Assembly (NCBI GenBank): GCA_044348345.1
Contig: JBIKSZ010000092.1
Coordinates: 1 to 13,699 of the forward strand
DNA: 13,699 bases
Direction of reading: 5' to 3'
Origin: Falsiroseomonas sp044348345
GTDB taxonomy: Bacteria; Pseudomonadota; Alphaproteobacteria; Acetobacterales; Acetobacteraceae
How positions within the stretch are numbered: position 1 is the first letter of the stretch; the number at the start of each line of letters is the position of its first letter. Under the pieces are notes generated by a model. It searched no databases. It saw nothing but the letters and a program-made list of their open reading frames with translations, and had not been told where the DNA came from. This document shows positions 1 to 6,898 of this stretch, piece after piece. Position numbers and translations under genes: made by a program.

Positions 1-837
1 CTCGGCAACCAGTTCCTGGCCAACATCCGCGAGGTGGACGCCATCGTCCATGTGCTGCGCTGCTTCGAGGATGGCGACATCACCCATGTCGAGGGCAGCG
101 TCGATCCGGTGCGCGACGCCGAGACGGTCGAGACGGAGCTGATGCTCGCTGACCTCGACAGCCTGGAGAAGCGGGCACAGGGCCTGGTGAAGCGCGCGCG
201 CGGCGGCGACAAGGAAGCGGTCGCGCAGATGGCGCTGATCGAGCCGCTGAAGGCCGCGCTCGAGGCCGGCAAGGCCGGGCGCACCGCCGTGCCGAAGGGT
301 GAGGAAGCGGCGGCCGCGCGGCTGCAGCTGATGACCACGAAGCCCGTGCTCTATGTCTGCAATGTCGAGGAAGGGAGTGCCGCCACCGGCAACGCCCATT
401 CCGCCCGCGTCTTCGAAATGGCGAAGTCGCAAGGCGCGAAGGCGGTGATCGTCTCCGCCGCCATCGAGGCCGAGATCAGCCAGATGCCCGATGCCGACCG
501 CGCCGAATTCCTGGCCTCGCTCGGGCTTGAGGATAGCGGCCTCGATCGCATCATCCGCGCTGGCCATGAGCTGCTCGGCCTGTTCACCTATTTCACGGTG
601 GGGCCGAAGGAGGCGCGGGCCTGGACCATCACGCGCGGCACCAAGGCGCCGGGCGCGGCGGGCGTCATCCATGGCGATTTCGAACGCGGCTTCATCGCCG
701 CCGAGACCATCGCCTTCGACGACTATGTCGCGCTGAATGGCGAGCAGGGCGCCAAGGAAGCCGGCAAGATGCGCGTCGAGGGCAAGGAATATGTAGTGAA
801 GGACGGCGACGTCCTGCTGTTTAGGTTTAACGTTTAG
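1..837 (+). CDS. ychF: Redox-regulated ATPase YchF (Obg-family), 3' part
   Basis: This is the C-terminal 278 residues of YchF/OLA1, an ATPase of the Obg-like GTPase superfamily that associates with ribosomes and acts in the cytoplasm in stress and translation-related roles. The frame is open from base 1, so the true start and the P-loop and switch regions lie upstream of the window; the family is about 360-365 residues. Visible are the stretch LGNQFLANIREVDAI, the helical insert (about 130-260) and the G4-position motif CNVEE with its Asn codon at 361. There the usual NKxD is replaced by NxxE, which explains ATP preference in this family. The TGS domain closes the protein, ending in the typical YVVKDGDVLLFRFNV. 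The internal GTG at 34 is not the start. The gene converges on the flavoprotein gene ending at 1038. Family assignment is essentially certain. Confidence 0.97.
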   Translation, partial: LGNQFLANIREVDAIVHVLRCFEDGDITHVEGSVDPVRDAETVETELMLADLDSLEKRAQGLVKRARGGDKEAVAQMALIEPLKAALEAGKAGRTAVPKGEEAAAARLQLMTTKPVLYVCNVEEGSAATGNAHSARVFEMAKSQGAKAVIVSAAIEAEISQMPDADRAEFLASLGLEDSGLDRIIRAGHELLGLFTYFTVGPKEARAWTITRGTKAPGAAGVIHGDFERGFIAAETIAFDDYVALNGEQGAKEAGKMRVEGKEYVVKDGDVLLFRFNV

Positions 838-853
838 GGCCTCAGGCGCCGGC

Positions 854-868
854 GCGCCCTCCGGGCGC
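854..868 (+). terminator. Possible ychF terminator hairpin
   Basis: Seventeen bases after the ychF stop, GCGCCC-TCC-GGGCGC forms a perfect 6-bp GC stem with a three-base loop, followed by TTGGCTTG. The short loop and the mixed, T-poor tail make it a weak intrinsic terminator at best. The position just after the stop is the main support. Confidence 0.35.
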
Positions 869-915
869 TTGGCTTGCGCGCAGGCCACTGTTGCGCCGGG
901 CGCTGCGGTCGGTTG

Positions 916-964
916 GTGCGCGGGCCGCATTCGCGGCCTCGGCCCGCGGAAGTGCGCGGGCCGC
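916..964. repeat. GC-rich inverted and direct repeats in convergent gap
   Basis: CGCGGGCCG (919-927) is the exact reverse complement of CGGCCCGCG (940-948), giving a 9-bp stem with a 12-base loop. The 13-base string GTGCGCGGGCCGC occurs at 916-928 and again at 952-964, 36 bases apart. The block lies between two convergent genes and has no convincing reading frame. It could be an extragenic palindromic repeat or a relic of duplication; no function is assigned. Confidence 0.6.
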
Positions 965-1003
965 CATCGGATCACCCGGAACGCTCGCCGGCCTCATCCA
1001 CAT

Positions 1004-1031
1004 CTCCCTCCCCCGCAGGCGGGGGAGGGAG
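1004..1031. terminator. 13-bp perfect hairpin, likely bidirectional terminator or dispersed repeat
   Basis: CTCCCTCCCCCGC (1004-1016) and GCGGGGGAGGGAG (1019-1031) are exact reverse complements separated by two bases, so a practical loop of 6 or so leaves an 11-bp stem. It begins 6 bases past the stop of the minus-strand flavoprotein gene and lies between convergent genes, a natural terminator position. Neither side has a T-tract, so it may instead belong to the C-rich/G-rich palindromes that are, to my knowledge, scattered between genes in high-GC alphaproteobacteria. Whether it terminates transcription is inference. Confidence 0.5.
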
Positions 1032-1037
1032 CGAACG

Positions 1038-2213
1038 TCACGCCGACTCGCCCGCGACCCAGCCGCTCGACCAGGCCCATTGGAAACTATAGCCGCCGAG
1101 CCAGCCGGTGACGTCCACCGCCTCGCCGATCACGAACAGCCCGGGCACAGCCTTCGCCATCATCGTCTTCTGGTCGAGCGCCGCCGTGTCCACGCCGCCC
1201 AGCGTGACCTCGGCCTTCGCATAGCCCTCCGTGCCGGACGGCGTCAGGCGCCAGGCCTTCAGCAGCGCGCCAAGCCGTGACAGATCCTTGTCGCCGACCT
1301 CGCCGATCACGCGTGGCGGGAGGTGGATCGCGGCAAGCGATTGCGCCAGCCGCTGCGGCAGCAGCTCCGACAGCACCGTCTTCGGCTCGGCCCTGGGCCG
1401 CGCTCGCTTGCCGGCGAGCAGCAGCGCAGTCGCATCGCGCTCCGGCAGCAGGTCGAGCGTGATCGCCTCGCCCGCGTGCCAGTAGGAACTCGCCTGCAGG
1501 ATTGCCGGGCCCGACAGGCCGCGATGGGTGAAGAGCATCGCCTCGCGGAAGCTCGCGCGGCCGCAACGCGCTATGCTGTCGAGCGCCACACCCGAGAGCG
1601 GGCGCATCAGCTCGAGCGCATCCTCGGCGAAGGTCAGCGGCACCAGGCCGGGGCGGGGTTCCGCCAGCGCCAGGCCGAAGCGGCGCGCGACGTCATGCGC
1701 AAAGCCGGTGGCGCCCATCTTCGGGATGGAAAGCCCGCCGGTCGCGAGCACCACGCTCTCGGCGGCGAAGCCGCCGCGATCGGTGGTCACGCGGAAGGCC
1801 GCGTCGCGCGCGATCTCCGTCACGCGATGGTTGAGGCGCAACTCGACGCCGGCGGCTGCGCATTCGGCCAGCAGCATCGCCACGATCTCCCGCGCCGAAC
1901 CATCGCAGAAGAGCTGCCCGAGCGCTTTCTCGTGGAAGGGGATGCGGTGCTTGCGCACCAGCGCGATGAAGTCGTGCTGCGTGTAGCGCGCGAGTGCCGA
2001 GCGCGCGAAATGCGGATTGGCTGACAGGAAACGGTCCGGCACGCAGCCGAGATTGGTGAAGTTGCAGCGCCCGCCACCGCTGATGAGGATCTTCTTCCCC
2101 GGCGCCTCGGCATGGTCCAGCACCAGCACGCGCCGGCCGCGCTGCCCGGCGCGCAGCGCGCACATCAGCCCGGCCGCACCGGCGCCGAGCACGACGACAT
2201 CGAAGTGCTGCAT
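1038..2213 (-). CDS. HI0933/YhiN-family FAD-dependent oxidoreductase
   Basis: A 391-residue flavoprotein of the HI0933/YhiN family, sometimes annotated as aminoacetone-oxidase or BaiN-like; the physiological substrate is generally unknown. The N-terminus carries the FAD-binding Rossmann motif VVVLGAGAAGL (GxGxxG at 10-15), followed by the family signature around residues 40-54 with ISGGGRCNFTN. The C-terminus has the second FAD contact, GLFVIGEAVDVTGW followed by LGGYSFQWAWSSG. Length is typical. The start chosen is the ATG at 2213, which begins the Rossmann strand and shares one base with the TGA of the upstream gene (TGATG). The open frame continues upstream, but that part is only a shadow of the other gene. 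There is no good Shine-Dalgarno sequence, so translation probably depends on reinitiation after the upstream gene. It is the last gene of a five-gene minus-strand string. Confidence 0.93.
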   Translation of the reverse strand: MQHFDVVVLGAGAAGLMCALRAGQRGRRVLVLDHAEAPGKKILISGGGRCNFTNLGCVPDRFLSANPHFARSALARYTQHDFIALVRKHRIPFHEKALGQLFCDGSAREIVAMLLAECAAAGVELRLNHRVTEIARDAAFRVTTDRGGFAAESVVLATGGLSIPKMGATGFAHDVARRFGLALAEPRPGLVPLTFAEDALELMRPLSGVALDSIARCGRASFREAMLFTHRGLSGPAILQASSYWHAGEAITLDLLPERDATALLLAGKRARPRAEPKTVLSELLPQRLAQSLAAIHLPPRVIGEVGDKDLSRLGALLKAWRLTPSGTEGYAKAEVTLGGVDTAALDQKTMMAKAVPGLFVIGEAVDVTGWLGGYSFQWAWSSGWVAGESA

Positions 2214-3871
2214 CACGCCGCGGCCGCGAGGCCCGCCATGTCGCGCCCGACGGCCTCCGCCACGCGGATACCGTCCACGCCGGCGGAGAAGATGCCGCCC
2301 GCATAGCCAGCACCTTCGCCGGCCGGATAGAGGCCGCGCGTATTGAGGCTCTGCAAGGAGGCATCGCGCCGGATGCGGATGGGGGAGGAGGTGCGCGTCT
2401 CCACCCCGGTCATCACCGCATCCTCCATGTCGAAGCCGCGGATCTGGCGGCCGAAGGCGGGCAGCGCTTCCCGGATGGCCGCCACCGCGAAATCCGGCAG
2501 GCAGAGCGAAAGGTCCGTCGGCGTCACGCCCGGCTTGTAGCTGGGGATCACCGCGCCGAGCGTGGTGGAGGCACGTCCGGTGAGAAAATCGCCGACGAGT
2601 TGCGCCGGCGCGCGATAATCGCTGCCGCCGGCGACGAAGGCCGCTTCTTCCCACTTCCGCTGGAAGTCGATGCCGGCCAGCGGATGGCCGGGATAGTCCA
2701 CCTCCGGCGTGATGCCGACGACGATGCCCGCATTCGCGTTCCGCTCGGCGCGCGAATACTGGCTCATGCCGTTGGTGACGAGGCGACCCGGCTCACTGGC
2801 CGCGGCCACCACCGTGCCGCCTGGGCACATGCAGAAGGAATAGACGCCGCGGCCATTCGCGGCGTGGTGCACGATCTTGTAGTCGGCCGCGCCCAGGATC
2901 GGGTGCTTGGCGAAATCGCCGAAGCGCGCGCGGTCGATCAGCGATTGCGGATGCTCGATGCGCACGCCGATGGAGAAGGGCTTCGCTTCGACGAAGACGC
3001 CGCGCTCATGCAGCACCGCGAAAGTGTCGCGAGAGGAATGGCCGATCGCCAGCACGACATGGTCGGTCTCGATCGTCTCGCGCGCACCGCCGTCGGTCGG
3101 CTCCGTCACCACGCCGCGCAGGCGCCGCTGGCCGTCGCGCCCGGTCTCGATCACGAAATCCACCGCGCGCGTGCCGAAGCGGTATTCGCCGCCCATCGCC
3201 TCGATCTTGGCGCGCATGCTTTCCACCATCTGCACCAGGCGGAAGGTGCCGATATGGGGCTTGGCGACGAACAGGATCTCCTCCGGCGCGCCGGCCTCGA
3301 CGAATTCGGTCAGCACCTTGCGGCCCAGATGCTGCGGATCCTTGATGCCGGAATAGAGCTTGCCGTCGGAGAAGGTGCCGGCGCCGCCCTCGCCGAACTG
3401 CACATTGCTCTCGGGCGTCAGCACGTTGCGGCGCCACAGCGCCCAGGTGTCCTTGGTGCGCTCCCGCACCACCTTCCCGCGTTCGAGGATGATGGGCCGG
3501 AAGCCCATCTCCGCCAGGATCAGCGCGGCGAAGATGCCGCAGGGGCCGGTGCCGATGACGACCGGGCGCTTGCCGCCGCCTGCCGGTGCGCGCGCAACCT
3601 GCCGGTAGCCGATATCGGGCGCAACCATCAGGGTGCGCCCCAGCACCTTGTCGCCCGCATGCCGGCGCAGCAGCGCGGCTTCGTCGGCGACCTCGAAATC
3701 CACCGAATAGACCAGCTCGATGGCGCTGCGCCGGCGCGCATCCCAGCCCCGCCGGGCGATGGCGAAGGACAGCACCTGGTCAGGCTTCAGCCCGAGCCGC
3801 GCGCAGAGCGCGGCCTGGACCGCACCCTCCGGGTGGTCGAGCGGCAGCTTGAGTTCGGTGAGACGCAGCAT
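2213..3871 (-). CDS. COG2509-type NAD(P)/FAD-dependent dehydrogenase
   Basis: A 552-residue cytoplasmic flavoprotein matching the uncharacterised FAD-dependent dehydrogenase family COG2509. An N-terminal domain of about 100 residues precedes the Rossmann motif PVVIGTGPCGIFAAL (GxGxxG at 107-112), with the acidic strand end at Glu130 in ILERG. Family hallmarks follow: NVQFGEGGAGTFSDGKLYS (156-174), YSFCMCPGG with Cys347 and Cys349, NGMSQYSRAERNANA, and a C-terminal FAD contact PAGEGAGYAGGIFSAG. Length is normal for the family. The ATG at 3871 lies 36 nt after the histidine phosphatase stop and lacks a clear Shine-Dalgarno sequence. Its stop overlaps the next start by one base. The substrate is unknown, and the two flavoproteins are only distantly related to each other. 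Being in tandem with a second flavoprotein and two GSTs suggests a redox or detoxification context, which is inference. Confidence 0.93.
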   Translation of the reverse strand: MLRLTELKLPLDHPEGAVQAALCARLGLKPDQVLSFAIARRGWDARRRSAIELVYSVDFEVADEAALLRRHAGDKVLGRTLMVAPDIGYRQVARAPAGGGKRPVVIGTGPCGIFAALILAEMGFRPIILERGKVVRERTKDTWALWRRNVLTPESNVQFGEGGAGTFSDGKLYSGIKDPQHLGRKVLTEFVEAGAPEEILFVAKPHIGTFRLVQMVESMRAKIEAMGGEYRFGTRAVDFVIETGRDGQRRLRGVVTEPTDGGARETIETDHVVLAIGHSSRDTFAVLHERGVFVEAKPFSIGVRIEHPQSLIDRARFGDFAKHPILGAADYKIVHHAANGRGVYSFCMCPGGTVVAAASEPGRLVTNGMSQYSRAERNANAGIVVGITPEVDYPGHPLAGIDFQRKWEEAAFVAGGSDYRAPAQLVGDFLTGRASTTLGAVIPSYKPGVTPTDLSLCLPDFAVAAIREALPAFGRQIRGFDMEDAVMTGVETRTSSPIRIRRDASLQSLNTRGLYPAGEGAGYAGGIFSAGVDGIRVAEAVGRDMAGLAAAA

Positions 3872-3907
3872 AAGCCGGGTTCTAGCCCAGGCTGGGCCCG
3901 GACTGCA

Positions 3908-4477
3908 TCAGCCTTCCGCCAGGACCGCCGGTGCGATGCCCCATTCGCGGCCGCCATCCAGCGGCGGCGTGACATGCAGGGGCAGCGCGTTCGGCGTGCG
4001 GACATTGGGCTCATGCCCGAGCGCCAGCCGCAGCGCGCGGAACAGCGCGCCATGCGCCACCACCAGCACGGGCGCGGGCTGCGCCAAAGCGCGGTTCACC
4101 GCGCGCACGGCGCGGTCGAGCAGCTGCTGGAAGGTCTCGCCCCTGGCCGGCGTGTAGCGGCCCTCGATCCAGTCATCGTACCAGTCGCCCATTGGCTGGC
4201 CTTCCTGCTCGCCGAAATTCACCTCTGCCAGGTCGGGATCGAGCGCGACCGGCAGGCCGAGCGGCGCCGCCACGATCTCTGCCGTGCGGCGCGCGCGCAC
4301 CAGCGGCGAGGCGATGATGGTGGCGATGCCGCTGTCGCGCAGTGTCAGCGCCGCACGCTCGGCCTGCATCACGCCGACCCGGTTCAGCGGGATGTCGGTG
4401 CGGCCCTGGCTGAGGCCCTGGGCGTTCCAGTCGGTCTCGCCATGGCGGAGGAACCAGAAGGGGGTCGTCGTCAGCAT
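3908..4477 (-). CDS. Histidine phosphatase family protein
   Basis: A 189-residue protein of the histidine phosphatase (phosphoglycerate mutase-like) superfamily, branch 1, which hydrolyses phosphate esters through a phosphohistidine intermediate. The catalytic FLRHGETDWN motif gives Arg11 and His12. SPLVRARRTAE supplies a second phosphate-binding Arg (Arg61), LAEVNFGEQEG an acid (Glu84), and VVAHGALFRAL the second His (His142), so the active site looks complete. The substrate cannot be read from sequence; members include phosphoglycerate mutases, alpha-ribazole phosphatases and broad phosphatases. The ATG at 4477 shares a base with the TGA of the upstream GST gene. An alpha-ribazole phosphatase (CobC) role is possible, but no cobalamin genes are nearby. 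Confidence 0.93.
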   Translation of the reverse strand: MLTTTPFWFLRHGETDWNAQGLSQGRTDIPLNRVGVMQAERAALTLRDSGIATIIASPLVRARRTAEIVAAPLGLPVALDPDLAEVNFGEQEGQPMGDWYDDWIEGRYTPARGETFQQLLDRAVRAVNRALAQPAPVLVVAHGALFRALRLALGHEPNVRTPNALPLHVTPPLDGGREWGIAPAVLAEG

Positions 4478-5145
4478 CAGCCTTGCGCCTTCTCACGCGC
4501 CATCGCGGCGGCGACCGCGGGCATGTCCATCACCCGCCGCGTCAGCGCGCCGAGCGCCGCGAGGTGCGAGATATCAAGCTTGAGGAAGCCCGCGAAACTG
4601 CCGAGCGCCACAACGAACAGGTCGGGCGCGGATGGCGTGGGCGTGCCGAGCAGTGTGCCGCCCTGGGCGCCCCCTTGGCGGGCCAGCGCGGTCTCGGCGA
4701 ATTCGAGCGCCGTGCGGGCGCGCTTGAGTGCCGCCGCGCGCACGGCGGTCGCGGCTTCCTCATTCCCATCCACGAAGCGCGTCGGTGCGAAGCAGGGGTT
4801 GAAGTGGCGCCCCATGCTCCAGTGGCACCAGGCGAGCCATTCGATGCCCTTGATGCGTTGCGCCGGATTGCGCGGCAGCAGGCCGCTCTCCGGCGCGGCT
4901 TCGGCGAACCATTGGATGATCGCCGGCGCCTCGGTGATCACGGTGCCGTCCGGCAGTTGCAGTGCCGGCACCTCGCCCTTCGGGTTGAGGGCGAGGTAGT
5001 CCGGCTTGCGATGATCACCCGCGCGGAGCGAGATGAAGCGCAGCTCGAAAGGCAGGCCGGAGACCGCCGCCACCTGGTGCGCGAGCGTCCCCGAGGTGAA
5101 GGTCGAGGTCCAGAGGACCGGCCTGTCCATCGGCTGCGCCGCCAT
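4477..5145 (-). CDS. Glutathione S-transferase family protein (second of a tandem pair)
   Basis: A 222-residue soluble GST-fold protein. The thioredoxin-like N-terminal domain starts at VLWTSTFTSGTLAHQVAAV and carries the glutathione-binding stretch GEVPALQLPDGTVITEAPAI (57-76), including the cis-Pro after Val and the TE-A motif. The helical C-terminal domain has the N-capping box S172-A-P-D175. The first beta strand has Ser/Thr in place of a beta-class Cys, so a Ser-type active site is likely. This differs from its neighbour, so the two are diverged paralogs rather than a recent duplication. The ATG at 5145 overlaps the upstream GST stop by one base (TGATG), as its own stop does with the phosphatase start. 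M6 is an alternative start. The electrophile substrate is unknown. Confidence 0.92.
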   Translation of the reverse strand: MAAQPMDRPVLWTSTFTSGTLAHQVAAVSGLPFELRFISLRAGDHRKPDYLALNPKGEVPALQLPDGTVITEAPAIIQWFAEAAPESGLLPRNPAQRIKGIEWLAWCHWSMGRHFNPCFAPTRFVDGNEEAATAVRAAALKRARTALEFAETALARQGGAQGGTLLGTPTPSAPDLFVVALGSFAGFLKLDISHLAALGALTRRVMDMPAVAAAMAREKAQG

Positions 5146-5768
5146 CAGGCCGCGAGCCCTTCCTGCGCCAGCGCCCGCTGCACGGCGGGCCGCGCCAGCA
5201 TGGCCTTCAGATGCGCATCCAGCGCCGGCGGCAGCGTCAGGCCCGAGCGGCGCGTGGCCCAGAACTCAACGAAGAACAGCGCGGCGTCGGCGACCGAATA
5301 GCCCGACGCCAGCGCCCAGGTGCCGCCATGCCAGCCCTTCTGCAGGACGTCGAAATACTTCACGGCGTTCTGCTTGCCGGTCTCGATGACCTTCGGGTGG
5401 TCCTCCTCGCGGAGGGCGAAATTGGCGGGGCGGAACTGGCGGGTGAAGGCCTGTGGGTGGATCGTGCCGCAGACGTAATCCAGCATCTCCAGGCAGCGCG
5501 TCTCGCCCTCGAGATCGGCGGGGACCAGCCCGGTCGCCGGGTTCGACTTGCCAAGCCACAGCGCGATCGCCGGGAATTCCGTCAGCACCTTGCCGTCGCC
5601 GCGATCGAGCGCCGGAACCTTCGACTTCGGGTTCACCGCCATGAAGTCTGGCTTGTGCTGCGCGCCATCCTTCAGCGCGACGAGCGCGAGATCGTAGGGC
5701 TTGCCGATCTCCTCCAGGATGATGTGGATGCCGAGCGAGCAGGCGCCGGGCGAGTAGAAGAGCTTCAA
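5145..5768 (-). CDS. Beta-class-like glutathione S-transferase, TTG start
   Basis: A 207-residue GST resembling bacterial beta-class enzymes. It opens with KLFYSPGACSL, giving Cys10, which in beta-class GSTs forms a mixed disulfide with glutathione. It also has SKVPALDRGDGKVLTEFPAI (49-68), a His at 104 (GTIHPQAF) near the beta-class His106 position, and the capping box S158-V-A-D161 in GYSVADAAL. No ATG lies at the domain start. TTG at 5768 is chosen because AGGGAGAA sits five bases upstream and the product then begins exactly at the first beta strand. The frame stays open far upstream, but that overlaps the divergent gene and reads as junk. It is first of the five-gene minus-strand string and overlaps the next gene by one base. 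Likely role: conjugation or peroxide/disulfide chemistry with glutathione; substrate unknown. Confidence 0.92.
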   Translation of the reverse strand: MKLFYSPGACSLGIHIILEEIGKPYDLALVALKDGAQHKPDFMAVNPKSKVPALDRGDGKVLTEFPAIALWLGKSNPATGLVPADLEGETRCLEMLDYVCGTIHPQAFTRQFRPANFALREEDHPKVIETGKQNAVKYFDVLQKGWHGGTWALASGYSVADAALFFVEFWATRRSGLTLPPALDAHLKAMLARPAVQRALAQEGLAA

Positions 5769-5773
5769 GGTCG

Positions 5774-5781
5774 TTCTCCCT
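5774..5781 (-). promoter_or_regulatory. Ribosome binding site supporting the TTG start
   Basis: On the minus strand AGGGAGAA lies five bases before the TTG at 5768. It is the only good Shine-Dalgarno sequence near the start of the GST domain and decides the start codon. Confidence 0.7.
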
Positions 5782-5902
5782 GAGGATGCTGCGTTGTAGG
5801 GGGTTGCGGGGGCAGGATGCCAGTCCCCCGGACGTCCCGCGTGGCGATCCATCTGGGCCGCCCCCTCTTGGCCCGGTGCGGCGCCCGGCCCAATCTGGCG
5901 AC

Positions 5903-5907
5903 GGAGG
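5903..5907 (+). promoter_or_regulatory. Shine-Dalgarno sequence of the TctC-family gene
   Basis: GGAGG lies eight bases before the ATG at 5916. It fixes the start there, excluding the in-frame ATG 99 bases upstream, whose product would lack an N-terminal signal. Confidence 0.8.
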
Positions 5908-5915
5908 AAACCGCC

Positions 5916-6890
5916 ATGCCCATCCGCCGTCGCCACCTGCTGGCCGCTGTTCCGGCGCTTGCCTTGCCGCGCGCGGTCCGGGCGCAGGACGCCTTCCCGA
6001 ACCGCACCGTCAGCATCGTCGTGCCCTTCCCGCCGGGCGGCGGCACCGATGTGCTCGCGCGGCTGCTCGGCCAGCATTTCCAGGAGGCGTGGCGGCAATC
6101 TGTCGTCATCGAGAATCGCGGCGGTGCGGCGGGTCGCATCGGCCTGCAGCAGGTCCAGCGCGCGCAGCCGGATGGCCATACGCTGATGGTCACCTCCACC
6201 GGCGGCATCATGGGGCTGGCCGGCCCCGGCGGCGCGCGGCCCTTCGCGGTGCGCGAAGAACTGACGCCCATCAGCCTGGTCACCGCGCCGGCCTATGTGA
6301 TTGCCGTGAACCCCTCGCTCGGCGTGCGCGATGTGGCGGGGCTGATCGCACTCGCCAAGGCGCGGCCGGGCGCGCTGGCCTTCGGCAGTTCCGGCACCGG
6401 CGCGGCGAGCCATCTGGCGGCGGAGCTCTTTGCTTCCATGGCCGGGATCGAGATGCTGCATGTGCCCTATCGCGGCACGGGCCCTGCGCTGAACGACCTG
6501 ATCGGCGGGCGCATCCAGCTGATGTTCGCGCCGCCCCAGACGGTTGCCGCCGCGGTGCAGGCCAACGCCGTGGTGAATTTGGCCGTCACCGCCGAGCGCC
6601 GCACTGACCTGCTGCCCGGCCTGCCGACGGCGGCCGAGAGCGGGCTGCCGGGCTATTCCGCTGTCGGCTGGTTCGGCCTGTTCGGCCCGAAGGGCATATC
6701 GCAGGCGCTGGCGGAGCGTATCTCCGCCGACGCCGCGCGCGGCCTCAACACCGCCGACACGCGCGCGCGCATGGCACCGCTTGGCGCCGAGCCGGAGCCG
6801 ATGACGCCCGATGATTTCACCCGCTATGTGGACGCCGATATCGCCAAGTGGCAGCGCGTCGTCCGCGAACGCGGCATCACGCTGGAGTAG
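5916..6890 (+). CDS. Bug/TctC-family tripartite tricarboxylate transporter substrate-binding protein
   Basis: A 324-residue periplasmic solute-binding protein of the Bug (TctC) family, which captures carboxylates and similar small molecules. The chosen ATG gives MPIRRRHLLAAVPALALPRA, an arginine-rich n-region and hydrophobic core with a likely signal-peptidase site after Ala23 (VRA|QDAFPNR). The RRRHLL stretch is weakly Tat-like. Family motifs follow: VSIVVPFPPGGGTDVLARLL, VIENRGGAAGRIG, MLHVPYRGTGPALNDLIGGR and a closing WQRVVRERGITLE. Length is typical. No TctA or TctB membrane subunit is present in the window, as is usual for the many orphan Bug proteins in genomes that expanded this family. 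The next gene starts eight bases downstream and encodes an FAH-family enzyme, suggesting the ligand is the substrate, or its precursor, of that enzyme. Confidence 0.95.
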   Translation: MPIRRRHLLAAVPALALPRAVRAQDAFPNRTVSIVVPFPPGGGTDVLARLLGQHFQEAWRQSVVIENRGGAAGRIGLQQVQRAQPDGHTLMVTSTGGIMGLAGPGGARPFAVREELTPISLVTAPAYVIAVNPSLGVRDVAGLIALAKARPGALAFGSSGTGAASHLAAELFASMAGIEMLHVPYRGTGPALNDLIGGRIQLMFAPPQTVAAAVQANAVVNLAVTAERRTDLLPGLPTAAESGLPGYSAVGWFGLFGPKGISQALAERISADAARGLNTADTRARMAPLGAEPEPMTPDDFTRYVDADIAKWQRVVRERGITLE

Positions 6891-6898
6891 TGAAGACG

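Larger units (their letters stand above)
5769..5915. promoter_or_regulatory. Divergent intergenic region, presumed promoters for both directions
   Basis: These 147 bases separate the divergent GST string and the solute-binding protein gene, so promoters for both must lie here or overlap the coding starts. No convincing -35/-10 pair is visible. On the minus strand TACAAC (about 26 bases before the TTG) is a possible -10 element without a good -35. An inverted repeat CGGGGG (5807-5812) / CCCCCG (5825-5830) with a 12-base spacer lies between them and could be an operator, but this is speculative. Confidence 0.35.

Noticed and set aside
2214..2654. Upstream extension of the YhiN-family frame
   Set aside because: It overlaps the C-terminal FAD-binding part of the COG2509 protein and its translation is low-complexity Arg/Gly/Ala-rich sequence.
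2600..4999. Plus-strand open frame of about 799 codons antisense to the flavoprotein, phosphatase and GST genes
   Set aside because: It opposes four well-recognised genes, and its translation is rich in Arg, Ala and His with no family likeness. Long antisense frames are expected in high-GC DNA with biased third positions.
5769..6461. Upstream extension of the minus-strand GST frame
   Set aside because: The 231 extra codons lie antisense to the recognised Bug-family gene and show no domain; the GST fold begins at the TTG with a good Shine-Dalgarno sequence.
6890..6898. GTG start at 6890 for the FAH gene, overlapping the previous TAG
   Set aside because: The GGAG at 6884-6887 would be only two bases away; the ATG at 6899 has a better distance and gives the usual family N-terminus.
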